Source: Persephonella sp964519345
Lineage (GTDB): Bacteria > Aquificota > Aquificia > Aquificales > Hydrogenothermaceae
Length of the DNA stretch: 64,000 nt
NCBI GenBank assembly: GCA_964519345.1
Contig: CAZFKX010000017.1
Span: 1 to 64,000 of the forward strand
Direction of reading: 5' to 3'
Shown here in pieces: positions 53,443 through 62,118 of this stretch. Both the position numbers and the translations under genes were made by a program. Numbering within the stretch: position 1 is the stretch's first letter; every line of letters begins with the position of its first letter. The notes beneath the pieces were generated by a model that searched no databases, had not been told where the DNA came from, and was given only the letters and a program-made list of their open reading frames with translations.

Positions 53443-54696
53443 ATGATGATAGTTCTGCCAAATGTAAGATTTTCAACGGCTCTTAGGGAGGATGCAAGGA
53501 AAAAAATCGAGAAGATAGGATATGCAGATATAGTTGTTGGTATTCCTTCATACTATAGTCAAACGACAATATCCCATGTTATAGAAACTGTTGCAAAAGG
53601 ACTTGATAGATATTATTCAGATAGAAAAGCCATAATATTCGTTTCTGACGGCGGCTCTACTGATGATACAAGAGAAGAAGCAAGAGCCACTGATATCAGC
53701 GCTTATAATATAGAGAAGATAGTCTCGATATACAGAGGCATTCCTGGAAAAGGATCAGCCCTGAGAGCTGTTTTTGAAGCCGCTGAGTTCCTCAGAGCAG
53801 AAGCTGTTGCAACCTTTGACTCCGATCTTAGATCTATAACGCCAGAATGGATAAAGAATATACTTGATCCTGTATTTAAAGGTTTTGATTATGTGACACC
53901 TTACTACAGAAGATACAAATTTGATGGAACCATCACTAATAACATAGCATATCCTTTAATAAGAACTCTTTACGGACTTCGTATAAGACAGCCAATAGGT
54001 GGTGATTTTGGTATGTCAAGAAAACTTGTTAAAGACTATCTTGATGAGGATGTCTGGGAGACGGATGTAGCAAAATTTGGGATTGATATATGGATGACAA
54101 CAACAGCTGTTGTCAAAGGATACAGAATCTGTCAGGCTAAACTTGGTGCAAAGATACATGGTGAGAAGGATCCTGCTAAAGATCTCAGCGGTATGTTCAG
54201 AGAGGTTGTTGGAACGACTTACAATCTCATGGAAAAGTATGAATCGTTCTGGAAAAAGATAAAAAGATCAAAAGATATACCAGTTTTCGGAGAGTTTGCA
54301 GGTGTTGAGCCTGAACCTTTTGAGATAGATCTTAATGAAAGTATAGATTATTTTAGAACAGGCTATAAAAATTTTGAGGGGGTTTGGGAGAGAATACTTG
54401 ATGAGACAGATATGAAAGTTATTAGGGACCTTTACAAAAATGAGAAGAACGAGGAATTTATTATGCCTATAGAGACGTGGGTAAGGATAGTTTATAGGTA
54501 TGGAAATACATTTCATTCTACGGAAAGACAGAAATTCAAAGTCTTGAATACAATGATACCTCTATACAATGCACGAGTTGCATCATTGGTAAATGAGCTT
54601 TCAGATAAATCTGATCAGGAAGCTGAAGATTATTACAATACTCAGGCTGAAATTTTTGAAGAAATGAAAGAATATCTTATAAAAATATGGAAATGA
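53443..54696 (+). CDS. GT-A glycosyltransferase of the solute cluster
   Basis: The 417-residue protein has a nucleotide-sugar-binding GT-A domain: IVVGIPSYYSQTTISHVI, FVSDGGSTDDTREEAR, the DxD-type motif TFDSDLRSITPEW and PIGGDFGMSRKLV. The C-terminal 150 residues are helical. It resembles retaining GT2/GT81-like enzymes. Given GpgS next door, a good hypothesis is a mannosylglucosyl-3-phosphoglycerate synthase (MggA-type) adding a second sugar, as described in Petrotoga. The donor sugar is unproven. It lies 13 bases before gpgS. Confidence 0.7.
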   Translation: MMIVLPNVRFSTALREDARKKIEKIGYADIVVGIPSYYSQTTISHVIETVAKGLDRYYSDRKAIIFVSDGGSTDDTREEARATDISAYNIEKIVSIYRGIPGKGSALRAVFEAAEFLRAEAVATFDSDLRSITPEWIKNILDPVFKGFDYVTPYYRRYKFDGTITNNIAYPLIRTLYGLRIRQPIGGDFGMSRKLVKDYLDEDVWETDVAKFGIDIWMTTTAVVKGYRICQAKLGAKIHGEKDPAKDLSGMFREVVGTTYNLMEKYESFWKKIKRSKDIPVFGEFAGVEPEPFEIDLNESIDYFRTGYKNFEGVWERILDETDMKVIRDLYKNEKNEEFIMPIETWVRIVYRYGNTFHSTERQKFKVLNTMIPLYNARVASLVNELSDKSDQEAEDYYNTQAEIFEEMKEYLIKIWK

Positions 54697-54709
54697 GGGA
54701 GGTATTTTC

Positions 54710-55921
54710 ATGGCAGATTTTTTTCAAAATGGTGTCATAACGACGCTCCAGAACTTTAAAAACAGATCGCTTGAAGAGTTAGAGTATGAACTTGAGCTGT
54801 TTTCAAAAAGAAGAAATATGGTACTTTTACTTCCCGCATTATACTCTGAGTTTGAAGGACCTGCTATGCCGAGAATAATAGAAGAGCTAAAAGGGATAAG
54901 ATATCTTTATAAGATCGTTCTTTCCCTTGATAAAGCATCTGAAGAAGAGTTTAAAAAAGTTAAAAAAGTAATGTCGCAGGTAAATACTGAAGTCAAAGTT
55001 ATATGGCATGATGGTCCAAGAATGCAAAAACTTTACTCTGAGCTTGAGGATGCTGGATTTAATGTCTCTTTCCCAGGTAAGGGAAGATCTGTATGGATGA
55101 GTCTTGGATACATACTTTCAGATGCAGATGCCTATGCCATAGCTTTACATGACTGTGATATTGTGAATTACAGTAGAGAATTGCCTGCAAGACTTTTTTA
55201 TCCAGTAGTTCATCCAGCTTTAGATTTTGAATTTAGTAAAGGATACTATGCAAGAGTTACAAACAAACTCTATGGAAGGGTTACAAGGATTTTTTATACA
55301 CCCTTAATAAGAGCACTTATCAGGATTCTCGGCTGTAACAGATTTCTTGTTTACCTTGACAGCTTCAGATATGCATTATCTGGAGAGTTTGCATTTATAA
55401 GAACACTTGCAAGGGGAATAAGAATTTCTCCAACATGGGGGTTAGAAGTATCTATGCTAAGCGAGGTTTACCAAAACACATCATTTAACAGGATATGTCA
55501 GGTTGAAGTTATGGATACTTACGAACATAAACATCAGAAGCTCGTAAAATCAACATCAGAAGGGCTTGTAAAAATGGCAAGTGATATAGCAAAAACACTT
55601 TTTAGGGTTCTTGCACATGATGGTTTTGTTTTTTCAGAAGCCTTTTTCAGAACACTTTTAACAACCTATCTTCAGGAAGCAAGATATGCTATAGAAAAAT
55701 ACAATGCATTATCACTTATAAACGGTCTTAATTATGATAGACATGCGGAAATTGAAGCCATAGAGGTTTTTGTCGATGCTTTGAAAAAAGCGGAAAAAGA
55801 GTTTATAGATGATCCTATCGGCGTTCCTCTCATGTCAGCATGGGTAAGGGTGAGAGCTGCACTACCCTATATATCTGACAAGTTAATAAAGGCTGTTGAA
55901 GAGGACAACTCAGACTGTTAA
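54710..55921 (+). CDS. gpgS: probable glucosyl-3-phosphoglycerate synthase
   Basis: The 403-residue protein has features I associate with GT81 GpgS enzymes: MVLLLPALYSEFEGPAMPRI, a DxD in AIALHDCDIVNYSRE, the loop FPGKGRSVWMSLGYI and the helical C-terminus with YEHKHQKL. GpgS joins glucose from an NDP-glucose to 3-phosphoglycerate; the phosphatase at 51350 would then release glucosylglycerate, a compatible solute against salt or heat and nitrogen limitation. Persephonella marina GpgS and GpgP have been characterised biochemically, which is why this cluster points to that lineage. GAGGGAGG precedes the ATG. The stop overlaps convergent cysM by four bases. Confidence 0.75.
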   Translation: MADFFQNGVITTLQNFKNRSLEELEYELELFSKRRNMVLLLPALYSEFEGPAMPRIIEELKGIRYLYKIVLSLDKASEEEFKKVKKVMSQVNTEVKVIWHDGPRMQKLYSELEDAGFNVSFPGKGRSVWMSLGYILSDADAYAIALHDCDIVNYSRELPARLFYPVVHPALDFEFSKGYYARVTNKLYGRVTRIFYTPLIRALIRILGCNRFLVYLDSFRYALSGEFAFIRTLARGIRISPTWGLEVSMLSEVYQNTSFNRICQVEVMDTYEHKHQKLVKSTSEGLVKMASDIAKTLFRVLAHDGFVFSEAFFRTLLTTYLQEARYAIEKYNALSLINGLNYDRHAEIEAIEVFVDALKKAEKEFIDDPIGVPLMSAWVRVRAALPYISDKLIKAVEEDNSDC

Positions 55922-56865
55922 AATTCCCAAAGAGCTGTTGTCAGATATTTTTCTCCTCCATCAGGGCATATAAATACAATTACTCCTTGATCTATTTCCT
56001 TGGCAAGCTGAAGGGCTGCTTCAAAAGCTGCTCCTGAGGATTGACCTACAAAAATACCTTCCTTTTTAGCAAGTTCTCTTGCCCTTTCATATGAGATATC
56101 CGTTCCTATAAACATAGTCCTGTCAAGCCTGTTTTCATCAAAAATACCTGGTTTAATAGATGTTTCTATATACTTGAGACCCTCTATTCCATGAAATGGA
56201 CTATCAGGTTGAACACCAATTATCTGTATATCTGGGTTGAATATCTTAAGTCTTCTGCCTGTTCCCATCACTGTTCCGCCTGTTCCTATGCCTGCAATAA
56301 AATGAGTTATTTTTCCTTCAGTCTGTTTCCATATCTCTACAGCTGTCGAGTGGTAATGAGATCTCCAGTTTGCATCATTGTTGTACTGATCAACATAAAA
56401 ATATCTGTCAGGGTATTTCTCTATTAGTTTTCTAACGTATATGATTGCTCCATCGGTACTCTCAAGAGGATTTGTATAATGTATCTTAGCACCAAAAGCC
56501 TGTATTATTTTTTTTCTTTCTTCGCTAACATTTGAAGGCATAGCAAGCTCTACTCTAAAACCAAGAGCTGTACCTATCATGGCAAGTGCAATTCCTGTAT
56601 TGCCAGAAGTTGCATCAAGGATTATTTTATCTTTCGTGAGTTTTCCACTTTTGACAGCCTCCACAAGCATTCTTGTTGCAGGCCTGTCTTTTACAGATCC
56701 TCCCGGATTATAACCTTCAAGTTTTGCATATATCTCAATGTTTTTTTCCTTTATATCGTCAGGGATAGATCTTTCGAGTTTTATAAGAGGCGTATTACCA
56801 ACAAGTTCAAGTATTGATCCCCTTGTTTTTCTTATATTTTCATCATGTTCGCCTAATATCCACAA
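55918..56865 (-). CDS. cysM: cysteine synthase, CysM type
   Basis: The 315-residue PLP enzyme has the cofactor Lys in NPGGSVKDRPATRM, the substrate loop DATSGNTGIALAMIG, the phosphate-binding GIGTGGTVMGTGRRL and the end loop FVGQSSGAAFEAAL. It makes cysteine from O-acetylserine (or O-phosphoserine) and sulfide or thiosulfate. The GGSVKDRPA form is closer to CysM than CysK (which has PxxSVKDR), but substrate preference is uncertain. It precedes no other sulfur gene here; ruvA lies just upstream on the same strand. Confidence 0.88.
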   Translation of the reverse strand: MWILGEHDENIRKTRGSILELVGNTPLIKLERSIPDDIKEKNIEIYAKLEGYNPGGSVKDRPATRMLVEAVKSGKLTKDKIILDATSGNTGIALAMIGTALGFRVELAMPSNVSEERKKIIQAFGAKIHYTNPLESTDGAIIYVRKLIEKYPDRYFYVDQYNNDANWRSHYHSTAVEIWKQTEGKITHFIAGIGTGGTVMGTGRRLKIFNPDIQIIGVQPDSPFHGIEGLKYIETSIKPGIFDENRLDRTMFIGTDISYERARELAKKEGIFVGQSSGAAFEAALQLAKEIDQGVIVFICPDGGEKYLTTALWEF

Positions 56866-56906
56866 TCTTTTTCACCTTATCTTATATTTATTAAAGTTAA
56901 AAAATT

Positions 56907-57446
56907 TTATCCTTTTTCAGTAAGTTTTTGAAGGGCTAATTTTAAAGCTCTCTCTAAATTATCAGTATCTTTTAGGACATTTTTTGCTATAGGGATAGCT
57001 TTTCTTTTATCAAAACCAAGTTCAGAAAGGGCTTCAACAAGATCCTGTAAAGTTCTATTCTCAAAAAACTCTAACTTTCCCTGAAGCTCAAGTATTATTC
57101 TCTGTGCTGTTTTTTTTCCAATACCATGGGCTGTTGTTAATGATGTTATATCTTTTTTCTCAATTATTTCTATAAATCTTTCAGGACTGAAAGCTCTTAG
57201 TATAGAAAGTGCATGTTTAACACCTACACCATTTATACTTAAAAGCCTGTTGAATATATCTCTTTCCTCAGGTGTCTTAAATCCGTAAAGTTCAATCCTA
57301 TCCTCTTTTATAATCATCTCAAAAAATACTACAGACTGGTCTTCAAAATTGGATGGCGATCTAAACCTTAATGCTATTACTCCAAGATCTATAATGTATA
57401 TATCTTCTCCTTTGTGAGATATCTTGCCTTTTAGAAACTCTATCAT
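56907..57446 (-). CDS. ruvA: Holliday junction DNA helicase subunit RuvA
   Basis: The protein (179 residues from this start) starts MIEFLKGKISHKGEDIYIIDL (OB-fold domain) and has the helix-hairpin-helix pair LLSINGVGVKHALSIL and LTTAHGIGKKTAQRIILEL, then a linker and the C-terminal RuvB-binding domain (VEALSELGFDKRKAI). RuvA binds four-way junctions and recruits RuvB. The start at 57446 is chosen for spacing from AGGGGTG; GTG 57455 is too close. ruvB and ruvC are not nearby. Confidence 0.94.
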   Translation of the reverse strand: MIEFLKGKISHKGEDIYIIDLGVIALRFRSPSNFEDQSVVFFEMIIKEDRIELYGFKTPEERDIFNRLLSINGVGVKHALSILRAFSPERFIEIIEKKDITSLTTAHGIGKKTAQRIILELQGKLEFFENRTLQDLVEALSELGFDKRKAIPIAKNVLKDTDNLERALKLALQKLTEKG

Positions 57447-57519
57447 AAAAAACACCCCTGATAGTATGGTAAATCTATTTTCATGTTAAAATATAATAAA
57501 GTAAAGGAGGTTTGAAAAT

Positions 57520-58953
57520 ATGATAACCCTCCCTATGATCTTAGGTGGTCAGAAAGTTTATAAAGAAGAAAAAATAGATGTTATATATCCTTATACCCTT
57601 GAAAAAATTGGAGAAGTTCCAAAAGGATCTCCAAAAGATGTAGAGAAGGCTGTAGAAAAAGCAAAAATCGGTCTTAGAAAACTAAAAAAGCTCTCCTCTT
57701 ACGATAAGTATAAAATACTTATGAAAGTTGCCCAACTGCTTGAAGAAAGAAAAGAAGAATTTGCAAAAGTAGTTGTTTATGAAGTTGGAAAAACTATAAG
57801 GGAAGCAAGAACCGAAGTTGAAAGATGCATAAATACGATTATTTTTTCTGCTGAAGAGTCAAAGAGGATAGAAGGAGAGTACATCTATATTGACGCATCC
57901 CCTAATGGAAAGGGTAAAAAGGGTTTTTACTTTAGAGAGCCTGCAGGAATTGTTTCAGCTATAACACCTTTTAACTTTCCATTAAATCTAACTGCTCATA
58001 AGATAGCACCTTCCATAGCTGCAGGTTGTCCGTTTATACTAAAACCCAGTGAAAGAACGCCTCTTTCTCCGATTATGCTGTGTGAACTATTCCTTGAAGC
58101 AGGTGTGCCTGAGGAGGCTGTTTCCGTAATACCTGGTTATGCTGATGTTGGCCGGATAATGACTACGCACCCGGATGTAAGGGTAGTATCTTTTACCGGT
58201 AGCTTAAAAGTTGGAGAGATTATAGCAAAACAGGCTGGACTGAAGAAGATTGTCATGGAACTTGGATCAAATTCTGCAGTTGTTGTCGATAAAGATGCAG
58301 ACCTTCAAACTGCTGCCAAGAAATCAGTATTAGGGGGGTTTGCACTTGCAGGGCAGGTATGCATTTCGGTTCAGAGGATACTCGTTCATCATGAAGTGGC
58401 GGACAAATTCCAGGAACTTTTAAAAAAAGAGGTCTCAAAACTTAAGTTTGGAGATCCTATGGATGAGGATACAGATGTAGGACCTGTAATAACTGTTGAT
58501 GAGGTTAATAGAATCAGATCATGGATAGAGGAAGCCGTAAAGAAAGGCGCCAAAATTGAGATGGGCGGTATATCCTGTGCAGAGGAAAAAACTGTTTTTC
58601 AACCTACAGTTGTAGTTGATATTCCAGAAGAATCAAAGCTCTTTTATGAAGAAGCTTTTGCTCCTGTCGTAACTGTAAAAAGGTTTAGGGATATTGATGA
58701 GGCTTTGGAACTGGTTAATAAAACAAATTACGGTCTTCAGGTGGGTGTTTTTACAAACAGTATAAAAAATGCATGGAAATTTATACAGAATGCTGAGGTT
58801 GGCGGGGTTATAATTAATGATATACCAACCTTCAGAGCGGATAATATGCCTTACGGCGGTGTAAAAGGAAGCGGTATAGGCAGGGAAGGTCCAAAATTTG
58901 CTATTGAGGACTATACAGAGATAAAAATGGTAGTGTTTGATCTTAATGCATAA
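57520..58953 (+). CDS. aldehyde dehydrogenase superfamily protein
   Basis: The 477-residue NAD(P)-dependent dehydrogenase has the catalytic Cys at about residue 281 (LAGQVCISVQR), the general-base Glu in IVMELGSNSAVVV, the cofactor loop FTGSLKVGEIIAKQA and the motif SAITPFNFPLNLTAHKIAP. The ELGSNSAVVV form is close to archaeal lactaldehyde/GAPN-like enzymes, so lactaldehyde or glyceraldehyde-3-phosphate are possible substrates. AAAGGAGG precedes the ATG. Its stop codon lies inside the first of two palindromes upstream of glnB. It is divergent from ruvA. Confidence 0.9.
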   Translation: MITLPMILGGQKVYKEEKIDVIYPYTLEKIGEVPKGSPKDVEKAVEKAKIGLRKLKKLSSYDKYKILMKVAQLLEERKEEFAKVVVYEVGKTIREARTEVERCINTIIFSAEESKRIEGEYIYIDASPNGKGKKGFYFREPAGIVSAITPFNFPLNLTAHKIAPSIAAGCPFILKPSERTPLSPIMLCELFLEAGVPEEAVSVIPGYADVGRIMTTHPDVRVVSFTGSLKVGEIIAKQAGLKKIVMELGSNSAVVVDKDADLQTAAKKSVLGGFALAGQVCISVQRILVHHEVADKFQELLKKEVSKLKFGDPMDEDTDVGPVITVDEVNRIRSWIEEAVKKGAKIEMGGISCAEEKTVFQPTVVVDIPEESKLFYEEAFAPVVTVKRFRDIDEALELVNKTNYGLQVGVFTNSIKNAWKFIQNAEVGGVIINDIPTFRADNMPYGGVKGSGIGREGPKFAIEDYTEIKMVVFDLNA

Positions 58954-58963
58954 AAATTATGCA
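58947..58963. promoter_or_regulatory. NtrC-type enhancer site 1 upstream of glnB
   Basis: TGCATAAAAATTATGCA is a 17-base palindrome with seven-base arms. It covers the stop codon of the aldehyde dehydrogenase gene. Its centre is 31 bases from that of site 2 and about 105 bases before the predicted glnB start of transcription. Confidence 0.6.
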
Positions 58964-58977
58964 CTCATATCAATTAG

Positions 58978-58994
58978 TGCACATATTTTGTGCA
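58978..58994. promoter_or_regulatory. NtrC-type enhancer site 2 upstream of glnB
   Basis: TGCACATATTTTGTGCA has the same 17-base length and TGCAC half-sites as the enterobacterial NtrC consensus TGCACC-N5-GGTGCA. The 31-base centre spacing to site 1 is three helical turns, as in glnA enhancers. A further TGCACT/AGTGCA pair (58960-58981) links the two sites. Confidence 0.7.
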
Positions 58995-59034
58995 TTAAAG
59001 CTGTAAAAATAAATGTTATGCCTTGATTTTATAT

Positions 59035-59050
59035 TGGCAAGATATTTGCT
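59035..59050 (+). promoter_or_regulatory. sigma-54 promoter of glnB-glnA
   Basis: TGGCAAGATATTTGCT matches the sigma-54 consensus TGGCAC-N5-TTGCW: GG at 59036-59037 and GC at 59048-59049 are twelve bases apart. Transcription would start near 59061, 20 bases before the ATG. Confidence 0.8.
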
Positions 59051-59081
59051 TATAAAATTCAGGAATAGTTGGAGGGTATAA

Positions 59082-59420
59082 ATGAAGAAAATTGAAGCGA
59101 TTATCAAACCTTTCAAACTTGATGAGGTTAAGGACGCTTTAACGGAAATAGGTGTTTACGGTATGACTGTATCTGAAGCAAAAGGATTTGGAAGACAAAA
59201 AGGTCATACTGAGCTTTACAGAGGAGCAGAGTATGTTATTGATTTTCTTCCAAAGCTTAAAATAGAGATTGTTGTTGACGACTCTATGGTTGAGAAGGTT
59301 GTTGAAACTATAGCAAATACAGCAAGAACAGGAAGAATAGGAGATGGAAAGATTTTTATAATTCCTGTTGAAGATGCAATAAGGATAAGAACTGGTGAAA
59401 GAGGACCGGAAGCAATTTAG
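59082..59420 (+). CDS. glnB: nitrogen regulatory protein P-II
   Basis: The 112-residue protein is a canonical P-II trimer subunit: MKKIEAIIKPFKLDEVK at the start, the T loop GRQKGHTELYRGAEYVIDFL with Tyr51 for uridylylation, and the B and C loops TARTGRIGDGKIFIIPVED. P-II integrates ATP/ADP, 2-oxoglutarate and glutamine status and controls glutamine synthetase adenylylation and NtrB. TGGAGGG precedes the ATG. glnA follows by 31 bases with no terminator, so the pair is co-transcribed from the sigma-54 promoter. Confidence 0.97.
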   Translation: MKKIEAIIKPFKLDEVKDALTEIGVYGMTVSEAKGFGRQKGHTELYRGAEYVIDFLPKLKIEIVVDDSMVEKVVETIANTARTGRIGDGKIFIIPVEDAIRIRTGERGPEAI

Positions 59421-59451
59421 TCTCATAGAATCAAATCAGGAGGTACTTTAA

Positions 59452-60879
59452 ATGGCTATGATTCAGTGTCAAACGCCAGATGATGTTTTAAGAGTTATTT
59501 CAGAAAAAGGAATTGTTTTTATTGACCTGAAGTTTTCAGACCCTTTTGGACAGTGGCAACATCTAACAATACCAGCACATGAATTCTCAGCTGAAAGTTT
59601 TGAGAATGGTATTCCTTTTGATGGCTCTTCAATTAGAGGCTGGAAAGGAATACAGGAGTCGGATATGCTTCTTATTCCAGATCCAAAATCCGCATTTATA
59701 GATCCGTTTATAGAAGAGCCAACCATATCATTAGTGTGTGATGTTGAGGATCCAATAACAAGAGAGGCTTATAACAGAGATCCAAGGCAGATAGCTAAAA
59801 AAGCTATAGAGTTCTTAAGGTCAACAGGTATTGGTGATATAGCATTTTTCGGACCTGAAGCTGAGTTTTTCATATTTGATGATATAAAATTCAGTAATGG
59901 TCCAAATCACTCATATTACGAGATTGACTCTGTTGAAGGTTGGTGGAATACAGGTAGGGAAGAGATGCCTAACTTAGGATATAAAACTCCTTACAAAAGA
60001 GGATACTTCCCTGTACCGCCCCTTGATAAAATGTCTGCTATAAGAAGAGATATGGTAAAAACACTTGAAGAGGTTGGCATAACCGTTGAAAGAGAACACC
60101 ACGAAGTTGGTACGGCAGGTCAGGGCGAGATCAACTTCAGGTTTGCTGATCTTGTAACAACAGGAGATAATGTTCTTAAGTATAAGTACGTCTTGAGAAA
60201 TGTCGGTTTCAAACATGGAAAGTATGTAACATTCCTGCCTAAGCCAATTGCTGGTGATAATGGATCAGGAATGCATATACATTTTTCTATCTGGAAAGGC
60301 GATCAGAATATGTTTGCAGGAGATCAGTATGCTGGTCTTTCAGAGATTGCACTTTATGCTATAGGGGGAATTATAAAACATGGAAAGGCTATAGCAGCAT
60401 TTACAAACCCAACCACAAACTCATATCACAGACTTGTTCCAGGTTTTGAAGCCCCTGTAAGACTTGCTTACTCTGCAAGAAATAGATCTGCTGCTATAAG
60501 AATACCTATGGGTTCAGTATCTCCAAAGGCTAAAAGAATCGAAGTAAGATTTCCTGATGCATCTTCCAACCCGTATCTTGCATTTGTTGCTCTATTAATG
60601 GCAGCTATTGATGGTATAGAGAATAAGATCCATCCTGGAGAGCCTTTAGACAAAGATATCTACTCTCTATCTCCTGAGGAACTTGCAAATGTTCCAGAAA
60701 CTCCTGGATCTCTTCAGGAAGCTATAGATTCTCTTAAGGAAGATATGGATTTTCTACTTAAAGGTGGTGTCGTAGATGAGGACTTCATACAGATGTGGAT
60801 AGAGACAAAGCAGGCAGAGGTTGACGAAATAAGACTTGTTCCTCATCCAAAGGAGTTTGAACTGTATTACGACATATAA
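59452..60879 (+). CDS. glnA: glutamine synthetase type I
   Basis: The 475-residue enzyme makes glutamine from glutamate, ammonia and ATP. Motifs: FDGSSIRGWKGIQESDMLL, GPEAEFFIFD (metal ligands), GTAGQGEINFRF, NGSGMHIHFSIWK and NPTTNSYHRLVPGFEAP. The adenylylation loop DKDIYSLSPEE has the target Tyr (residue 404), placing it in the regulated GSI-beta group, in keeping with P-II next to it. CAGGAGG precedes the ATG. Confidence 0.97.
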   Translation: MAMIQCQTPDDVLRVISEKGIVFIDLKFSDPFGQWQHLTIPAHEFSAESFENGIPFDGSSIRGWKGIQESDMLLIPDPKSAFIDPFIEEPTISLVCDVEDPITREAYNRDPRQIAKKAIEFLRSTGIGDIAFFGPEAEFFIFDDIKFSNGPNHSYYEIDSVEGWWNTGREEMPNLGYKTPYKRGYFPVPPLDKMSAIRRDMVKTLEEVGITVEREHHEVGTAGQGEINFRFADLVTTGDNVLKYKYVLRNVGFKHGKYVTFLPKPIAGDNGSGMHIHFSIWKGDQNMFAGDQYAGLSEIALYAIGGIIKHGKAIAAFTNPTTNSYHRLVPGFEAPVRLAYSARNRSAAIRIPMGSVSPKAKRIEVRFPDASSNPYLAFVALLMAAIDGIENKIHPGEPLDKDIYSLSPEELANVPETPGSLQEAIDSLKEDMDFLLKGGVVDEDFIQMWIETKQAEVDEIRLVPHPKEFELYYDI

Positions 60880-60885
60880 TATACT

Positions 60886-60910
60886 GCCCCCATTAAGGGG
60901 GCTTTCTATT
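60886..60910 (+). terminator. rho-independent terminator after glnA
   Basis: GCCCCC-ATTAA-GGGGGC followed by TTTCTATT, seven bases after the glnA stop. Confidence 0.8.
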
Positions 60911-60968
60911 AGAAATAAATTCATTTATACTATAGTATCTATAAAACCATTATAGTTGTGGTGTCAGA

Positions 60969-62030
60969 TTGGATGAAAGATCTAAAGCTGCCATAGAGTC
61001 GTTCCGTCAGGCGACAGAGCATGATATCACTACTTTTTTGATTTTTGTTTTTATAATCCTTTTACTTCTTTTTCTCATACTTCTTGGTTTTTATTTTAGG
61101 AAAACTATCAAAGATAAACTTATGAAAAGATTATTTCTAAAAAATCTAAAAGAGAAAAATATTCCGGAAAAAGCTGGGGAGATAATATGGAAATACTCTA
61201 AAAAACTCGGAAGAGATCCTTTTCTTGCTCTTGAGTTTAAAGCACCTTTTGAAAAAGTTATATCACTTTATGTTGAGGAGAATCCAAATTATGATGAGGA
61301 TATGCTTAAAGAACTAAGGAAAAAGCTTGGATTTGATATATGTCCTCCTTTCGTTCCTCTGTCATCTACTAAAGACATAGATATATTTCAATCAGGCAGA
61401 ATAAGTACGGAAAATAAAGAGGTTTATAATGCGGCTCTTTATGATAAAGATGAGAAGCATATGTACTGGTACCTTATAGATGCCCATACGGATCTTCCCC
61501 ATTTGAAAGGTAGTATGGTCAAGATAACACTTTTAAGGAGAGGAGACGCGATTTACAAAATAACAGGAGTGGTTGAAGACACATTTTTAGAGCTTGAAAA
61601 AACGATACTTAAGCTTCCTCATACATTTGATATGGAAAGAATACAGAGGAGAGAACATGCCAGGGTAGATGTTGAGATTCCTGCTGTTGTTGAAAAAATT
61701 GAGATACATCCAAGCGGTGTTGAGAAAGTGAAAAGAATAGAGGGGCTTATAGCGGACATAAGCGTTGGGGGTGCGAGATTCTGTATTTCTGCAGATAGGA
61801 GAACTGAAGCAAATCTAAATATAAATAATGAAGTGAAGCTTATATTTACTGTGGATGGAAGAAAGTTGGAAATTAATAGTGTTATTGTAAATATATACGA
61901 AAGAAAAACAACAGTCTGTTACGGTATTAAATTTAAAAAGATGGAAAAATATGAAGAGAATGTTCTCTCAGACTTTATAAAGAAAGAGCAGAAAAAACTC
62001 ATGAAGCTTGTCCAGATGCAGAGGGGATAA
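60969..62030 (+). CDS. PilZ-domain c-di-GMP receptor with membrane anchor
   Basis: The 353-residue protein has one membrane helix (about residues 20-43), a helical middle part, a beta-rich domain (about 120-225) of YcgR-N/PilZN type and a C-terminal PilZ domain. The c-di-GMP-binding motifs are complete: RREHAR (RxxxR, near residue 228) and DISVGGARF (D/NxSxxG). Such YcgR-like receptors act on motility or surface functions. The start is TTG at 60969 with only a weak ribosome-binding site. It is followed by a lipoprotein gene 88 bases on. Confidence 0.87.
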   Translation: MDERSKAAIESFRQATEHDITTFLIFVFIILLLLFLILLGFYFRKTIKDKLMKRLFLKNLKEKNIPEKAGEIIWKYSKKLGRDPFLALEFKAPFEKVISLYVEENPNYDEDMLKELRKKLGFDICPPFVPLSSTKDIDIFQSGRISTENKEVYNAALYDKDEKHMYWYLIDAHTDLPHLKGSMVKITLLRRGDAIYKITGVVEDTFLELEKTILKLPHTFDMERIQRREHARVDVEIPAVVEKIEIHPSGVEKVKRIEGLIADISVGGARFCISADRRTEANLNINNEVKLIFTVDGRKLEINSVIVNIYERKTTVCYGIKFKKMEKYEENVLSDFIKKEQKKLMKLVQMQRG

Positions 62031-62118
62031 TTATATCCAGATTGCCCAAAATTATGCCGGTCATTATATTTAAAAGTTAAGAGAAAGACAGATAAGCTTA
62101 TTAGAGGGGTAGGGAAAG

